Positions 43,336 through 50,117 of a stretch of 50,117 nt of DNA are shown here, one piece after another. Below the pieces are notes generated by a model. It had not been told where the DNA came from. It worked only from the letters and a program-made list of their open reading frames with translations, and did no database searches. A program made the position numbers and the translations under genes. The stretch is taken from positions 1-50,117 of the forward strand of contig JARLIS010000021.1 in assembly GCA_031291615.1 (NCBI GenBank). The letters run 5' to 3'. Position 1 is the stretch's first letter. Each line of letters opens with the position of its first letter. The DNA is from Parvibaculum sp. GTDB taxonomy: Bacteria; Pseudomonadota; Alphaproteobacteria; Parvibaculales; Parvibaculaceae.

Positions 43336-43950
43336 ATGGATGCCCGCCTCACACCCACGCCCCACACGCTCGCCGATGTGGACATTCGCTCCCGCGAAAC
43401 ACTCGGTCAGGGCTGGGGCAGGCTCGAGCGCTTCACGCTCCGGCACAGGCGCTTCGACGGAACATGGTCGGAGGTCATCCAGCGCGACCTCTACACCATC
43501 GCCGAAGTCGGCATGGTGCTTCCCTACGACCCGAAGCTCGACGCCGTTGTCCTGATCGAGCAGTTCCGCACCTGCGGCCTCTTTTGGGGCGAGGCGACAT
43601 GGCTCTTTGAAGCGGTCGCGGGCATCGTCGATCCCGGCGAAACACCACCCGAAGTCGCCCGCCGCGAGGCGATGGAAGAGGCAGGCTGCACCATTGACGC
43701 GCCCATACCCATAGCCACCGTCTATTCCTCGCCCGGTGGCTATGGCGAACGCACCTATATGTTCGCAGCCCGCACCGATCTGTCGGCCATCGGAGGCACA
43801 CATGGTCTTGCCGAAGAACACGAGGATATTCGCGCTGTCGTCGTGCCGCTGGTCGAGGCCTATCTCGCCTGCCTGGACGGCCGCGTTCGCGAAGCCAAGA
43901 CTATTCTTATGATTCAGTGGCTTATGCTCAACAAATCAAAACTGACATGA
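43336..43950 (+). CDS. nudF: NUDIX hydrolase, ADP-ribose pyrophosphatase type
   Basis: Probable ADP-ribose diphosphatase that yields AMP and ribose 5-phosphate. The 204 residues contain a full NUDIX box (G-IVDPG-E-TPPEVAR-REAMEEAGC), preceded by VVLIEQFRTCGLFWGEATWL, the pattern of the NudF/ADPRase group, and followed by YSSPGGYGERTYMF. The ATG at 43336 is preferred; a longer frame from 43279 would run into the Rhs islet boundary. The exact substrate is inferred. 89 nt upstream of cysK on the same strand. Confidence 0.88.
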   Translation: MDARLTPTPHTLADVDIRSRETLGQGWGRLERFTLRHRRFDGTWSEVIQRDLYTIAEVGMVLPYDPKLDAVVLIEQFRTCGLFWGEATWLFEAVAGIVDPGETPPEVARREAMEEAGCTIDAPIPIATVYSSPGGYGERTYMFAARTDLSAIGGTHGLAEEHEDIRAVVVPLVEAYLACLDGRVREAKTILMIQWLMLNKSKLT

Positions 43951-43974
43951 AGGCCTGACTTAACGCTCTGCGCC

Positions 43975-44003
43975 TTGAACCGGCCGGCCGCCCTCCGTAT
44001 GTT
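43975..44003 (+). promoter_or_regulatory. candidate sigma-70 promoter of cysK
   Basis: TTGAAC (43975-43980) and TATGTT (43998-44003) with a 17-base spacer, ending 36 nt before the cysK ATG. Spacing and both hexamers fit a housekeeping promoter; no other signal supports it. Confidence 0.45.
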
Positions 44004-44039
44004 GCGGTTAAGGTCCCACCCGCGACTCAGACGGACAAA

Positions 44040-45038
44040 ATGGACATCAGAAACGGACTTGTGGATGCGATCGGCAACACGCCGATGATCCGCCTGAAGC
44101 GCGCTTCCGAGGAAACGGGCTGCGAAATTCTCGGCAAGGCCGAGTTCCTGAACCCCGGCCAGTCGGTGAAGGATCGCGCCGCGCTCTACATCATCAAGGA
44201 TGCGGTGGCGAAGGGTCAGCTCCGCCCCGGCGGAACCATCGTCGAAGGCACGGCCGGCAACACGGGCATTGGCCTCGCGCTTGTCGGCAATGCGCTCGGT
44301 TTCCGAAGCGTCATCGTGATCCCTGAAACGCAATCGCAGGAAAAGAAGGACATGCTCCGGCTCTGCGGCGCGGAGCTGATCGAGGTTCCGGCCGTCCCCT
44401 ACAAGGACCCGATGAACTACGTCAAATATTCAGGCCGCCTCGCGGAAGAGCTCGCCACCAAGGAAAAGAACGGCGCGATCTGGGCGAACCAGTTCGACAA
44501 TGTGGCGAACCGTCAGGCCCATATCGAAACGACGGGCCCCGAAATCTGGACCCAGACCGACGGCAAGGTCGATGGCTTCACCTGCGCCGTCGGCACGGGC
44601 GGAACGCTCGCCGGCATCGGCATGGCTCTGAAAGCCCGCAACAGAAACATCCGCATTGCGCTCGCGGACCCCATGGGCGCCGCGCTCTACAATTTCTACA
44701 AGCATGGCGAGTTGAAAGCCGAAGGCACTTCGATCACCGAAGGCATCGGACAGGGCCGCATCACGGCGAACCTCGAAGATGCGCCCATCGACGAGGCCTA
44801 CCAGATACCGGACGAGGAGGCATTGCCCATAGTCTTCAACCTGCTGAAGGAAGAGGGCCTCTGCCTCGGCGGTTCCTCGGGCATCAATGTTGCGGGCGCC
44901 ATTCGCCTCGCCCGCGATCTCGGCCCCGGACATACGATCGTCACGATCCTTTGCGATTACGGTACGCGCTATCAAAGCAAATTGTTCAATCCAGCTTTCC
45001 TGCGCGAGAAAAATCTGCCCGCGCCGGATTGGCTCTGA
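44040..45038 (+). CDS. cysK: cysteine synthase A (O-acetylserine sulfhydrylase)
   Basis: PLP-dependent enzyme that makes cysteine from O-acetylserine and sulfide. The 332 residues show the PLP lysine (Lys44 in NPGQSVKDRAAL), the substrate loop EGTAGNTGIGLAL, the phosphate-binding GTGGTLAGIG and the C-terminal GGSSGINVAGA. The YKDPMNYVKYSGRLAEEL insertion and C-terminus fit the longer CysK-like proteins of alphaproteobacteria; cystathionine beta-synthase-like activity cannot be excluded. Followed 21 nt later by sseA. Confidence 0.93.
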   Translation: MDIRNGLVDAIGNTPMIRLKRASEETGCEILGKAEFLNPGQSVKDRAALYIIKDAVAKGQLRPGGTIVEGTAGNTGIGLALVGNALGFRSVIVIPETQSQEKKDMLRLCGAELIEVPAVPYKDPMNYVKYSGRLAEELATKEKNGAIWANQFDNVANRQAHIETTGPEIWTQTDGKVDGFTCAVGTGGTLAGIGMALKARNRNIRIALADPMGAALYNFYKHGELKAEGTSITEGIGQGRITANLEDAPIDEAYQIPDEEALPIVFNLLKEEGLCLGGSSGINVAGAIRLARDLGPGHTIVTILCDYGTRYQSKLFNPAFLREKNLPAPDWL

Positions 45039-45059
45039 CGACAGTAAAGGACGACCCGT

Positions 45060-45905
45060 ATGCCGGCGCCCGAGAGCCCGCTTGTGAGTACCGAATGGCT
45101 CGCCGCCCATCTCGACGCACCGGACGTGCGCATTGTCGACGCCTCCTGGTATCTGCCGCAGGCGCAGCGCGACCCGCGCGCCGAATATGAGCAGGGCCAC
45201 ATCCCCGGCGCACTTTTCTTCGACATAGACGAGATTTCCGACACGTCGAGCCCTTATCCGCACATGCTGCCCTCGCCGGAGAAATTTTCATCCCGCGTCC
45301 GCGCGCTGGGCCTGGGCGACGGCGTCCGCATTGTCGTCTATGACGGCGCCGGTATTTTTTCCGCGCCGCGAGTCTGGTGGACGTTTCGCGTCATGGGCCA
45401 CACCGACGTCGTCGTGCTCGACGGCGGCCTGAAGAAATGGAAAGCCGAAGGCCGGCCGTTGACGGACGCGAAGCCGCGCCCCGGCAGCCGTCACTTCACC
45501 GCCCAACGCAACGCGCTTCTTGTACGAGACCGCGAGGCCATTCTCGGCAATCTCGACACCTGCGAGGAGCAGGTCATCGATGCGCGCTCCGGCCGCCGTT
45601 TCCGCGCCGAGGAGGCAGAACCCCGGCCGGGCCTCAAAGGCGGTCATATTCCGGGCAGCCGCAATCTCCCTTCGGCCAATCTGGTCAATGCCGACGGCAC
45701 GCTGAAATCGCCGCCTGAGCTTGTCCGCCTCTTCGACGACGCCGGCATCGACATTCGCAAGCCCGTCATCGCCACCTGCGGCTCGGGCGTCAGCGCCTGC
45801 ATTCTGGCGCTCGGCCTCGCGGCGCTCGGCAACGACATGACCTCCGTATATGATGGCTCCTGGGCCGAATGGGGCGCCGTCGAGGGACTTCCGATCGAAG
45901 TCTGA
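45060..45905 (+). CDS. sseA: 3-mercaptopyruvate sulfurtransferase
   Basis: Two-domain rhodanese-fold enzyme that moves sulfur from 3-mercaptopyruvate to thiols or cyanide. The 281 residues comprise an inactive N-terminal domain ([32 protein letters not shown]) and a catalytic C-terminal domain with [21 protein letters not shown] and the active loop CGSGVSAC, catalytic Cys240. The loop matches mercaptopyruvate rather than thiosulfate enzymes. Preceded by AAAGGA; with cysK it forms a small cysteine-metabolism pair. Confidence 0.94.
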   Translation: MPAPESPLVSTEWLAAHLDAPDVRIVDASWYLPQAQRDPRAEYEQGHIPGALFFDIDEISDTSSPYPHMLPSPEKFSSRVRALGLGDGVRIVVYDGAGIFSAPRVWWTFRVMGHTDVVVLDGGLKKWKAEGRPLTDAKPRPGSRHFTAQRNALLVRDREAILGNLDTCEEQVIDARSGRRFRAEEAEPRPGLKGGHIPGSRNLPSANLVNADGTLKSPPELVRLFDDAGIDIRKPVIATCGSGVSACILALGLAALGNDMTSVYDGSWAEWGAVEGLPIEV

Positions 45906-45925
45906 GCAGCCGAGAAAAGCACGGG

Positions 45926-46438
45926 ATGGGCAAGGTTCACCAAACGGTCGTGACCCATCTAGAAATGCGGACACAGCCGCGCCTCGCGCCTGCTCCGAAG
46001 CCTTCCGGCCGCTATGCGCTCATTCGCGCCGAACAGCCGCCGCTCCATTTCTATCGCTATCTCTACGACACCATCGGCAGACACTACGCCTGGGTAAGCC
46101 GCCGCAAGCTGACCGACGCCGAACTCGCCGCCATCATTCACGATGTCGAAGTCGAGATTTACGTGCTCTGGCTCAACGGCTCTCCGGTCGGCTTCGCCGA
46201 GCTGGACTTCCGCAACATGCCCGACGCAGACCTCTGCTTCCTCGGCGTGATGCCGGAATATATCGGCCAGGGTCTCGGCCGCTTCCTGCTGAACGAAGCG
46301 ATTTCACTTGCCTGGTCGCGGGGGCCCGACCGCCTCGTCGTCCAGACATGCACGCTCGACCATCCAAATGCGCTGCGCCTTTACCAGCGCCACGGTTTCA
46401 CGCCTTTCGCGCAGACCGAAGCCATATTCGAGGAATAA
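45926..46438 (+). CDS. GNAT family N-acetyltransferase
   Basis: Acetyl-CoA-dependent N-acetyltransferase of 170 residues; substrate unknown. The GNAT core shows [16 protein letters not shown], the acetyl-CoA pyrophosphate loop [16 protein letters not shown] and [16 protein letters not shown]. The ATG at 45926 ([15 protein letters not shown]) lies 20 nt after the sseA stop; a further in-frame ATG falls about 12 codons on. Probably the third gene of the cysK-sseA transcript. Confidence 0.87.
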   Translation: MGKVHQTVVTHLEMRTQPRLAPAPKPSGRYALIRAEQPPLHFYRYLYDTIGRHYAWVSRRKLTDAELAAIIHDVEVEIYVLWLNGSPVGFAELDFRNMPDADLCFLGVMPEYIGQGLGRFLLNEAISLAWSRGPDRLVVQTCTLDHPNALRLYQRHGFTPFAQTEAIFEE

Positions 46439-46473
46439 AACCAGAAACCGCGAACGACAGGGAGAAACAGAAA

Positions 46474-47103
46474 TTGGCCAAAACATCGCGAAAGAAAATC
46501 GCCAAACCGAAGAAAAAGCCGGAAGGAAAGCCCTCCCGCGCCGAAGCGGAACTTGCCGTTCGCACGCTTCTCCGTTGGGCGGGCGAGAACCCGGATCGCG
46601 AAGGCCTGGTCGACACGCCCGCGCGCGTCGTGCGCTCCTATGCCGAACTTTTTTCAGGCTATGATGTCGATCCGCGCGCCTATCTGCAGCGCGTATTCGA
46701 GGAAGTCGGCGGCTATGACGAACTGATCGTGCTGAGAAATATCCGCGTCGTCAGCTTCTGCGAGCACCACATGCTGCCGGTGACGGGCTATGCCCATGTC
46801 GGTTACCTGCCGTCGAAGCGCGTCGTCGGCATCTCCAAGCTCGCCCGCGTCGTCCACGGTTTCGGCCGCCGTTTCCAGATTCAGGAAAAACTCACCGCCG
46901 ATATCGCCAAAGCCATTGATGAAATTCTGAAGCCCCGCGGCGTCGGCGTCGTCATCCAGGCCGAACATTCCTGCATGACGCTGCGCGGCGTCAATTCACC
47001 CGAAGCAAGCTTGAGCACCAGTCACCTCATCGGCGCCGTCCGCACCGACCCGAAAACACGACAGGAATTCCTGCGCCTGACGGCGGATACGCATCATCAC
47101 TAG
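46474..47103 (+). CDS. folE: GTP cyclohydrolase I
   Basis: Zinc enzyme that converts GTP to 7,8-dihydroneopterin triphosphate, the first step of folate synthesis. The 209 residues show [20 protein letters not shown], the zinc/active-site [38 protein letters not shown] and [15 protein letters not shown]. The N-terminus is Lys-rich. The start appears to be TTG at 46474 (TTG GCC AAA ACA), with GGGAG nine bases upstream; no ATG lies close by in frame. The open frame continues far upstream over sseA and the GNAT gene but is not used there. Confidence 0.93.
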   Translation: MAKTSRKKIAKPKKKPEGKPSRAEAELAVRTLLRWAGENPDREGLVDTPARVVRSYAELFSGYDVDPRAYLQRVFEEVGGYDELIVLRNIRVVSFCEHHMLPVTGYAHVGYLPSKRVVGISKLARVVHGFGRRFQIQEKLTADIAKAIDEILKPRGVGVVIQAEHSCMTLRGVNSPEASLSTSHLIGAVRTDPKTRQEFLRLTADTHHH

Positions 47104-47142
47104 CCCCTTCGCTTGCGGCGTGAGCACATATGGCGGAGAGAA

Positions 47143-48492
47143 TTACTCCGCCGCACTCTCGACGCGCGACTTCGCGAAGAACTGATTTTCCGGTCGCGGA
47201 AGGCCGAGGTTTTCACGCAATGTCCGCCCCTCATATTCGCGACGGAAAAGCCCGCGCCGCTGTAATTCGGGAATGACCTTGTCTACGAAATCATCGAGAC
47301 CCGCCGGCAGGAACGGGAACATGATGTTGAAGCCGTCGCTGGCTTCCGTCATCAGCCATTCCTCCATCTGATCGGCGATGGTCTTGGGCGTTCCGACGAA
47401 GGCAAGCCCCGCAAAGCCGCCAAGCCTTTGCGCGAGCTGTCGTACGGTCAACCCGTCGCGTTGCGCGAGCGCAATCGCCCGCTCCCGCCCGCTCTTGCTC
47501 GCATTGCTCTCGGGAATTTCCGGCAACGGTCCGTCGGGATCGAACTTCGAGGCATCCGTCCCGAGCGCAATCGAAAGCGACGCAATCGCGCTGTCGTAGT
47601 GAACGAGGCTGTCGAGATGCGCGCGCTTCGCCTTCGCCTCCTCGACCGTTTCTCCGACAACGACGAAGGCGCCCGGAAGAATTTTCATGTGGTCGCGATT
47701 GCGCCCGATCTTGTCCATCCGCCCTTTGACATCGGCATAAAAGCGCCGGCCGTCTTCCAGCGAGCCACCGCCGCTGAACACGGCCTCCGCCGTCTCCGCC
47801 GCGATCTGCCGCCCCGCTTCCGAAGCGCCCGCTTGCACAATGACCGGCCAGCCCTGAATCGGCCGCCCGACATTCAGCGGCCCGCGCACCTGGAACTCCG
47901 GCCCCTTGTGGTTCAGCACATGCATCTTTGCCGGATCGAAATAGATGCCGTTCTCGACATCACGGATGAACGCGTCGTCCGCCCATGAGTCCCACAACCC
48001 GGTCACGACATCGTAGAACTCGCGCGCCCGCTTGTAGCGCTCGCCATGTTCCAGATGCTCCTCGCGGCTGAAATTCAGCGCCTCGGTCGGATTGGCCGAG
48101 GTGACGAGGTTCCACCCCGCCCGCCCGTTGCTGATGTGGTCGAGCGAGGCGAATTTCCGCGCGACATGATAGGGCTCGTTATAGGTTGTCGAAGCCGTGG
48201 CGATGAGCCCGATATGCTCCGTCGCCTCGGCCAGCGCCGGCAAAAGCGTCAACGGATCGAATGAGGCCACCGTCGCGCTTCGCTTCAGCGCGTCGATGGG
48301 CATGTTCAGGACGGCCAGATGATCCGCCATGAAGAAAGCGTCGAACTTTCCGTGTTCGAGCTTCTGGATGAAGCGCTTGATATGGCCGTAGTTGAAATTG
48401 GCGTCGGCATAGGCGCCGGGATAACGCCAGGCAGCGGTGTGAATGCTGATCGGCCGCATGAACGCGCCCAGCCGCAACTGCTTTGAACTCAT
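47143..48492 (-). CDS. LLM-class FMN-dependent monooxygenase (NtaA/SnaA/DszA group)
   Basis: Two-component flavin monooxygenase of the bacterial luciferase-like family; it would need reduced FMN from a separate reductase. The 449 residues show LRLGAFMRPISIHTAAWRYP, GKFDAFFMADHLAVLN, LDHISNGRAGWNLVTSANP, the EHLEHGERYKRAREFYDVVT block and PVIVQAGASEAGRQ. Members act on nitrilotriacetate, sulfonates, sulfones or heterocycles; the substrate here cannot be assigned. The ATG at 48492 (MSSKQLRLGAF) is chosen over an upstream in-frame start. No transporter or reductase gene is adjacent. Confidence 0.88.
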   Translation of the reverse strand: MSSKQLRLGAFMRPISIHTAAWRYPGAYADANFNYGHIKRFIQKLEHGKFDAFFMADHLAVLNMPIDALKRSATVASFDPLTLLPALAEATEHIGLIATASTTYNEPYHVARKFASLDHISNGRAGWNLVTSANPTEALNFSREEHLEHGERYKRAREFYDVVTGLWDSWADDAFIRDVENGIYFDPAKMHVLNHKGPEFQVRGPLNVGRPIQGWPVIVQAGASEAGRQIAAETAEAVFSGGGSLEDGRRFYADVKGRMDKIGRNRDHMKILPGAFVVVGETVEEAKAKRAHLDSLVHYDSAIASLSIALGTDASKFDPDGPLPEIPESNASKSGRERAIALAQRDGLTVRQLAQRLGGFAGLAFVGTPKTIADQMEEWLMTEASDGFNIMFPFLPAGLDDFVDKVIPELQRRGLFRREYEGRTLRENLGLPRPENQFFAKSRVESAAE

Positions 48493-48640
48493 GATGACCC
48501 CGATCCCGTGTCGGCCCGAACGCAAATGTCGTTGGCGCCATTTGCATCGCCCATACTTTCGATGTGTTGACCGACGGCTACGCTTTCAAGCCCCGTCGGC
48601 CAGTCTCATTTCACGCCATCGCCGCGGTAAATCCCTTGTG

Positions 48641-49876
48641 TCAAAGAGCCAGAAAGCCGATCGACGCGGCCAGCATCACGACCGTCGCCAGCCATCCTAG
48701 AACCAGCAACGGCATGGGTAGAGTAAGCCGTCCCATGACGCGCGGGTTCATTGCCATCACCATGATGAGAGCCATCAACGGCGCGGCCAGCACCCCGTTC
48801 AACACCGCACTCCAATAAAGCGCCTTGATCGGGTCTATCGAAGTGAAATTGAGCGCGATGCCGCCAAGCGTCGCCGCCGCCACCACGCCATAAAACGCCT
48901 TCGCCTCGCGCAAATTGCGGTCGAGCCCCTCGGGCCAGCGGAATATTTCAGCAACCGCATAGGCGGCCGATCCCGCCAGCACCGGCACCGCCAGCATGCC
49001 CGTGCCGATGATGCCGATCGCGAAGACAGCGAATGTGAAAACGCCCGCGATTGGCCGCAACGCCTCGGCCGCCTGCGCCGAAGTCTGGATATCGGTGACG
49101 CCATGCGCGTTGAGCGTCGCCGCCGTCGCGAAGATGATGAAGACGGAAACGATATTCGAAAAGATCATTCCGACGACTGTATCAAGACGAATACGCCGAA
49201 GCTCTGGGCCTGCGGCGCGCGAATTATTGTTCAGGGGCCTCAGATGACGGCGGTGCAATTCCTCAACTTCCTGTCCCGCCTGCCAGAAGAAGAGGTAGGG
49301 GCTGATCGTGGTTCCAAGGACCGCAACAATGGCCATCGCATTCTGCCCGTCGAAGGAAAACCGTGGCACGAATGTCTGGTAGAGCGCCGATCCCCAGGGC
49401 ACATCGGCCGTAAAAACGACGGCGACATAGGCAAAGAGCGAAAGCGTCGCCCATTTGAGGATCTTCGCATAGTTCCGATAGCTGATGAAAATCTCGGCGC
49501 CGATGCATAAGAGGCCGAACACCACCGCATAGAGCCTGATCGGCCCGCCGATCAACAGGCCGAGCGCGGCCCCCATTGCGCCAAGATCGGCCGCGAGATT
49601 TGCGACATTTGCAACGAGCAGCAAGATGACGGCGCCGCGCAGCAGCCAGGGCGAATAATGCCTTCTCAGATTTTGCGAGATGCCATGCCCCGTCACGCTG
49701 CCGATGCGCGCGGACACTGCCTGAATGGCAATCATCAAGGGCATGCTTAAGAGCATCACCCAGGTAAGGCTATATCCGAACTGCGCCCCTACCTGGCTGT
49801 AAGTGGCGATGCCGCTTGGATCGTCATCCGCGGCACCCGTTACAAGCCCGGGCCCGAGCTGCTTCAGAATGTTCAT
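48641..49876 (-). CDS. Nramp-family (SLC11-like) divalent cation transporter, atypical metal site
   Basis: Inner-membrane transporter of 411 residues with about 11 hydrophobic helices. Helix 1 carries LGPGLVTGAADDDPSGIATY: the position of the classical DPGN reads DPSG, so the Asp is kept but the Asn is not. Helix 6 reads LGTTISPYLFFWQAGQEVEE, with SPY in place of the usual MPH, so the metal-selecting Met is absent. Transition-metal transport is therefore uncertain; Mg2+ or another role is possible. The ATG at 49876 fits homologues; an ATG at 49921 would add 15 residues. Confidence 0.87.
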   Translation of the reverse strand: MNILKQLGPGLVTGAADDDPSGIATYSQVGAQFGYSLTWVMLLSMPLMIAIQAVSARIGSVTGHGISQNLRRHYSPWLLRGAVILLLVANVANLAADLGAMGAALGLLIGGPIRLYAVVFGLLCIGAEIFISYRNYAKILKWATLSLFAYVAVVFTADVPWGSALYQTFVPRFSFDGQNAMAIVAVLGTTISPYLFFWQAGQEVEELHRRHLRPLNNNSRAAGPELRRIRLDTVVGMIFSNIVSVFIIFATAATLNAHGVTDIQTSAQAAEALRPIAGVFTFAVFAIGIIGTGMLAVPVLAGSAAYAVAEIFRWPEGLDRNLREAKAFYGVVAAATLGGIALNFTSIDPIKALYWSAVLNGVLAAPLMALIMVMAMNPRVMGRLTLPMPLLVLGWLATVVMLAASIGFLAL

Positions 49877-50000
49877 CGAAGCAGGGCGCTCTCCCTCCTT
49901 CGTCCCCGGCAAGCCAGCCATTCGACAACCCCGCCAAACCACAGAGAATTTCATTATTCGCCGTAACGGGCGGCAGCCCGCCAGACGGCGTCAGCAAAGA

Positions 50001-50117
50001 CTACCCTCTCAGAATCTGCGCAAGAAACGTTTTCGTCCGTTCGTTTTTCGGCGCCCCCCCAAACCCCTCCCCCGCCGCCGCCTCGACGATCTCTCCCACA
50101 TCCAAGAAAACCAATCC
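50001..50117 (-). CDS. polar amino-acid-type ABC transporter ATPase, C-terminal fragment at window edge
   Basis: The last 38 codons of a gene entering from the right edge. The translation contains GLVFLDVGEIVEAA and ends KNERTKTFLAQILRG, the usual C-terminal end of GlnQ/HisP/AapP-type ATP-binding subunits (D-x-G-x-I-x-E, then E-R-T-x-x-F-L). Walker and signature motifs lie outside the window, so the substrate class rests on the tail alone. Confidence 0.75.
   Translation of the reverse strand, partial: GLVFLDVGEIVEAAAGEGFGGAPKNERTKTFLAQILRG

Noticed and set aside
45850..46473. Upstream extension of the folE frame
   Set aside because: It overlaps sseA and the GNAT gene in another frame and encodes Arg/Pro-rich sequence; a TTG with GGGAG marks the probable folE start.

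Overview
The window is GC-rich, densely packed chromosomal DNA. Its gene content and order are typical of an alphaproteobacterium: a surE-serS-tatCBA-scpBA-nagZ-SPOR-argS block, ErpA next to a Dgt-like HD hydrolase, a DUF2497/PopZ-like protein between valS and tolC, and a TolC gene followed by a short Pcm paralogue. Many genes overlap by 1-8 nt and several use GTG or TTG starts. A Parvibaculum-like member of the Hyphomicrobiales is my best guess, made from memory and not by comparison. TGA is used as a normal stop throughout.

Layout. From 1 to 11.1 kb, on the minus strand, lies a long housekeeping run: protein repair (pcm, surE), seryl- and arginyl-tRNA synthetases, the complete Tat translocon, the ScpA/ScpB condensin partners, cell-wall recycling (nagZ), a SPOR-domain division protein and a dNTPase. 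From 11.2 to 23.2 kb are mixed single genes: erpA, xthA, a GFA-family protein, an M81 (MlrC-like) protein, an EthD-like protein, a Sel1-repeat protein, a zinc alcohol dehydrogenase, valS, a PopZ-like protein, tolC and a second Pcm-like methyltransferase. A REP-like palindrome separates the convergent adh and valS genes.

From 23.47 to 37.8 kb a surface-polysaccharide locus is bracketed by tRNA-Cys and tRNA-Asn. It holds a Wzy/ligase-type polymerase, an initiating undecaprenyl-phosphate sugar transferase, a GT4 glycosyltransferase, a Wza-type export lipoprotein and a divergently transcribed Wzc-type BY-kinase. Next comes a compact minus-strand run (BioF2-type GNAT, flippase, second BioF2-type GNAT, JmjC/cupin protein, PNPOx-like protein) and a divergent polysaccharide deacetylase. 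Together these could make, flip, polymerise, export and chemically decorate one glycan.

From 37.4 to 50.1 kb are a small membrane protein, recQ and cfa, then an AT-richer islet at about 41.86-43.3 kb. The islet holds an Rhs C-terminal remnant with an unfamiliar C-terminal domain and a small three-helix membrane protein in the position where an immunity protein would sit. The islet adjoins a prepilin peptidase gene broken by an in-frame TGA. The window closes with a NUDIX hydrolase, cysK, sseA, a GNAT, folE, an LLM-class flavin monooxygenase, an atypical Nramp-family transporter and the C-terminus of an ABC ATPase.

The two places most worth a second look are the Rhs islet and the GNAT-flippase-GNAT-cupin-PNPOx run. 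No CRISPR array, rRNA, integrase or intact insertion sequence was seen.
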